6,315 nucleotides of DNA from Gammaproteobacteria bacterium (GTDB taxonomy: Bacteria; Pseudomonadota; Gammaproteobacteria; Pseudomonadales; Pseudohongiellaceae): the NCBI GenBank assembly GCA_002684935.1, contig NYWC01000045.1, positions 15,152 to 21,466 of the forward strand, read 5' to 3'. Shown in pieces: positions 6,005 to 6,315 of the stretch. The notes under the pieces were generated by a model that was not told where the DNA came from, did not search any database, and was given only the letters and a program-made list of their open reading frames with translations. How positions within the stretch are numbered: the first letter of the stretch is position 1; each line of letters begins with the position of its first letter. Made by a program: the position numbers and the translations under genes.

Positions 6005-6315
6005 ACTTTTGGTGCAGCTGCTGCTCTCTGGTCCGGGCCAAAATCAGCAGGCGGTAAACAACGCGCAGGGGCGTCGCGCAACAAGTCGATATGCTCGAAG
6101 TGAAGAAAATAGAGGCGAGTGAATGTGCCGCATCTCTGACTCAATGTATGTGAGCCCACCCACAACGCGTTTTATTGCAATCCGCGAGATGCGAGCCTGC
6201 AATGCGTAAAGCAGAAATTCACACACGTCTGTGATTAAGTCTGAAGCCGCAGATTGCGGTGCTTTCAAAACGGCTCTACCTTTGCTTTCATTGCGGAATC
6301 AAATTAATGGAGCCC
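6005..6315. other. 311-base region after the serine hydrolase, no supported gene
   Basis: No plus-strand gene is seen. Just after the stop an imperfect hairpin can form: CTGCTG (6018-6023) with CAGCAG (6045-6050), enclosing TGG/CCA. It has no T-tract, so a Rho-independent terminator is not supported. TCACA-N6-TGTGA (6219-6234) is a perfect inverted repeat of unknown meaning. Two overlapping minus-strand open frames of 63 and 74 codons exist but show no recognisable domain or ribosome site. An ATG at 6307 with GGA nine bases upstream could begin a further gene, but too little is visible to call it. Confidence 0.5.

Noticed and set aside
6219..6234. Possible CRP binding site
   Set aside because: The half-sites are TCACA-N6-TGTGA, the reverse arrangement of the CRP consensus TGTGA-N6-TCACA, and no gene follows within view.
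6044..6268. Minus-strand 74-codon frame as a real gene
   Set aside because: It needs a TTG start, has no Shine-Dalgarno sequence and no recognised family; kept only as a low-interest observation.

Overview
The window looks like chromosomal DNA of a Gram-negative gammaproteobacterium. It carries the C-terminal end of the osmoregulated periplasmic glucan glucosyltransferase OpgH (MdoH), a secreted class C beta-lactamase-like serine hydrolase, and base composition that is balanced to mildly GC-rich. A marine, heterotrophic lineage is my guess and is not shown by the sequence. All intact genes lie on the plus strand.

Layout. Positions 1-560 hold the 3' end of opgH, cut by the window edge. A 267-base gap with three consecutive small inverted repeats (735-808) follows. 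Next is a single gene (828-1373) for a membrane-anchored protein with a probable flavin-reductase-like split-barrel domain and six cysteines. After a 387-base gap comes a tight two-gene unit. The first gene (1761-2960) is a PLP-dependent enzyme of the Cys/Met metabolism (trans-sulfuration) family, with a good ribosome binding site. Ten bases later comes an APC-superfamily amino acid permease (2971-4281). The 493-base gap that follows is not empty: on the minus strand it carries the decayed end of an MscS-type mechanosensitive channel gene, with a recognisable C-terminal PFPQ motif and no start or membrane part. A plausible sigma-70 promoter at 4679-4707 then serves a secreted serine hydrolase (4775-6004). 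The last 311 bases hold no gene I can support.

How the genes may work together. The only clear functional unit is the enzyme-permease pair. It probably imports an amino acid, most likely sulfur-containing, and breaks it down by PLP-dependent elimination or replacement. The enzyme keeps the PLP lysine, the ring aspartate and the carboxylate-binding arginine of the family, but has serine where methionine gamma-lyases have their characteristic cysteine, so the exact reaction is open. The opgH fragment, the cysteine-rich membrane protein and the serine hydrolase are not obviously linked to this pair.

I found no CRISPR array, tRNA, rRNA, insertion sequence or phage gene, and no strong sign of a wholly new system. 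The points most worth a second look are the atypical trans-sulfuration enzyme with its permease, the MscS gene remnant, and the cysteine-rich anchored split-barrel protein.
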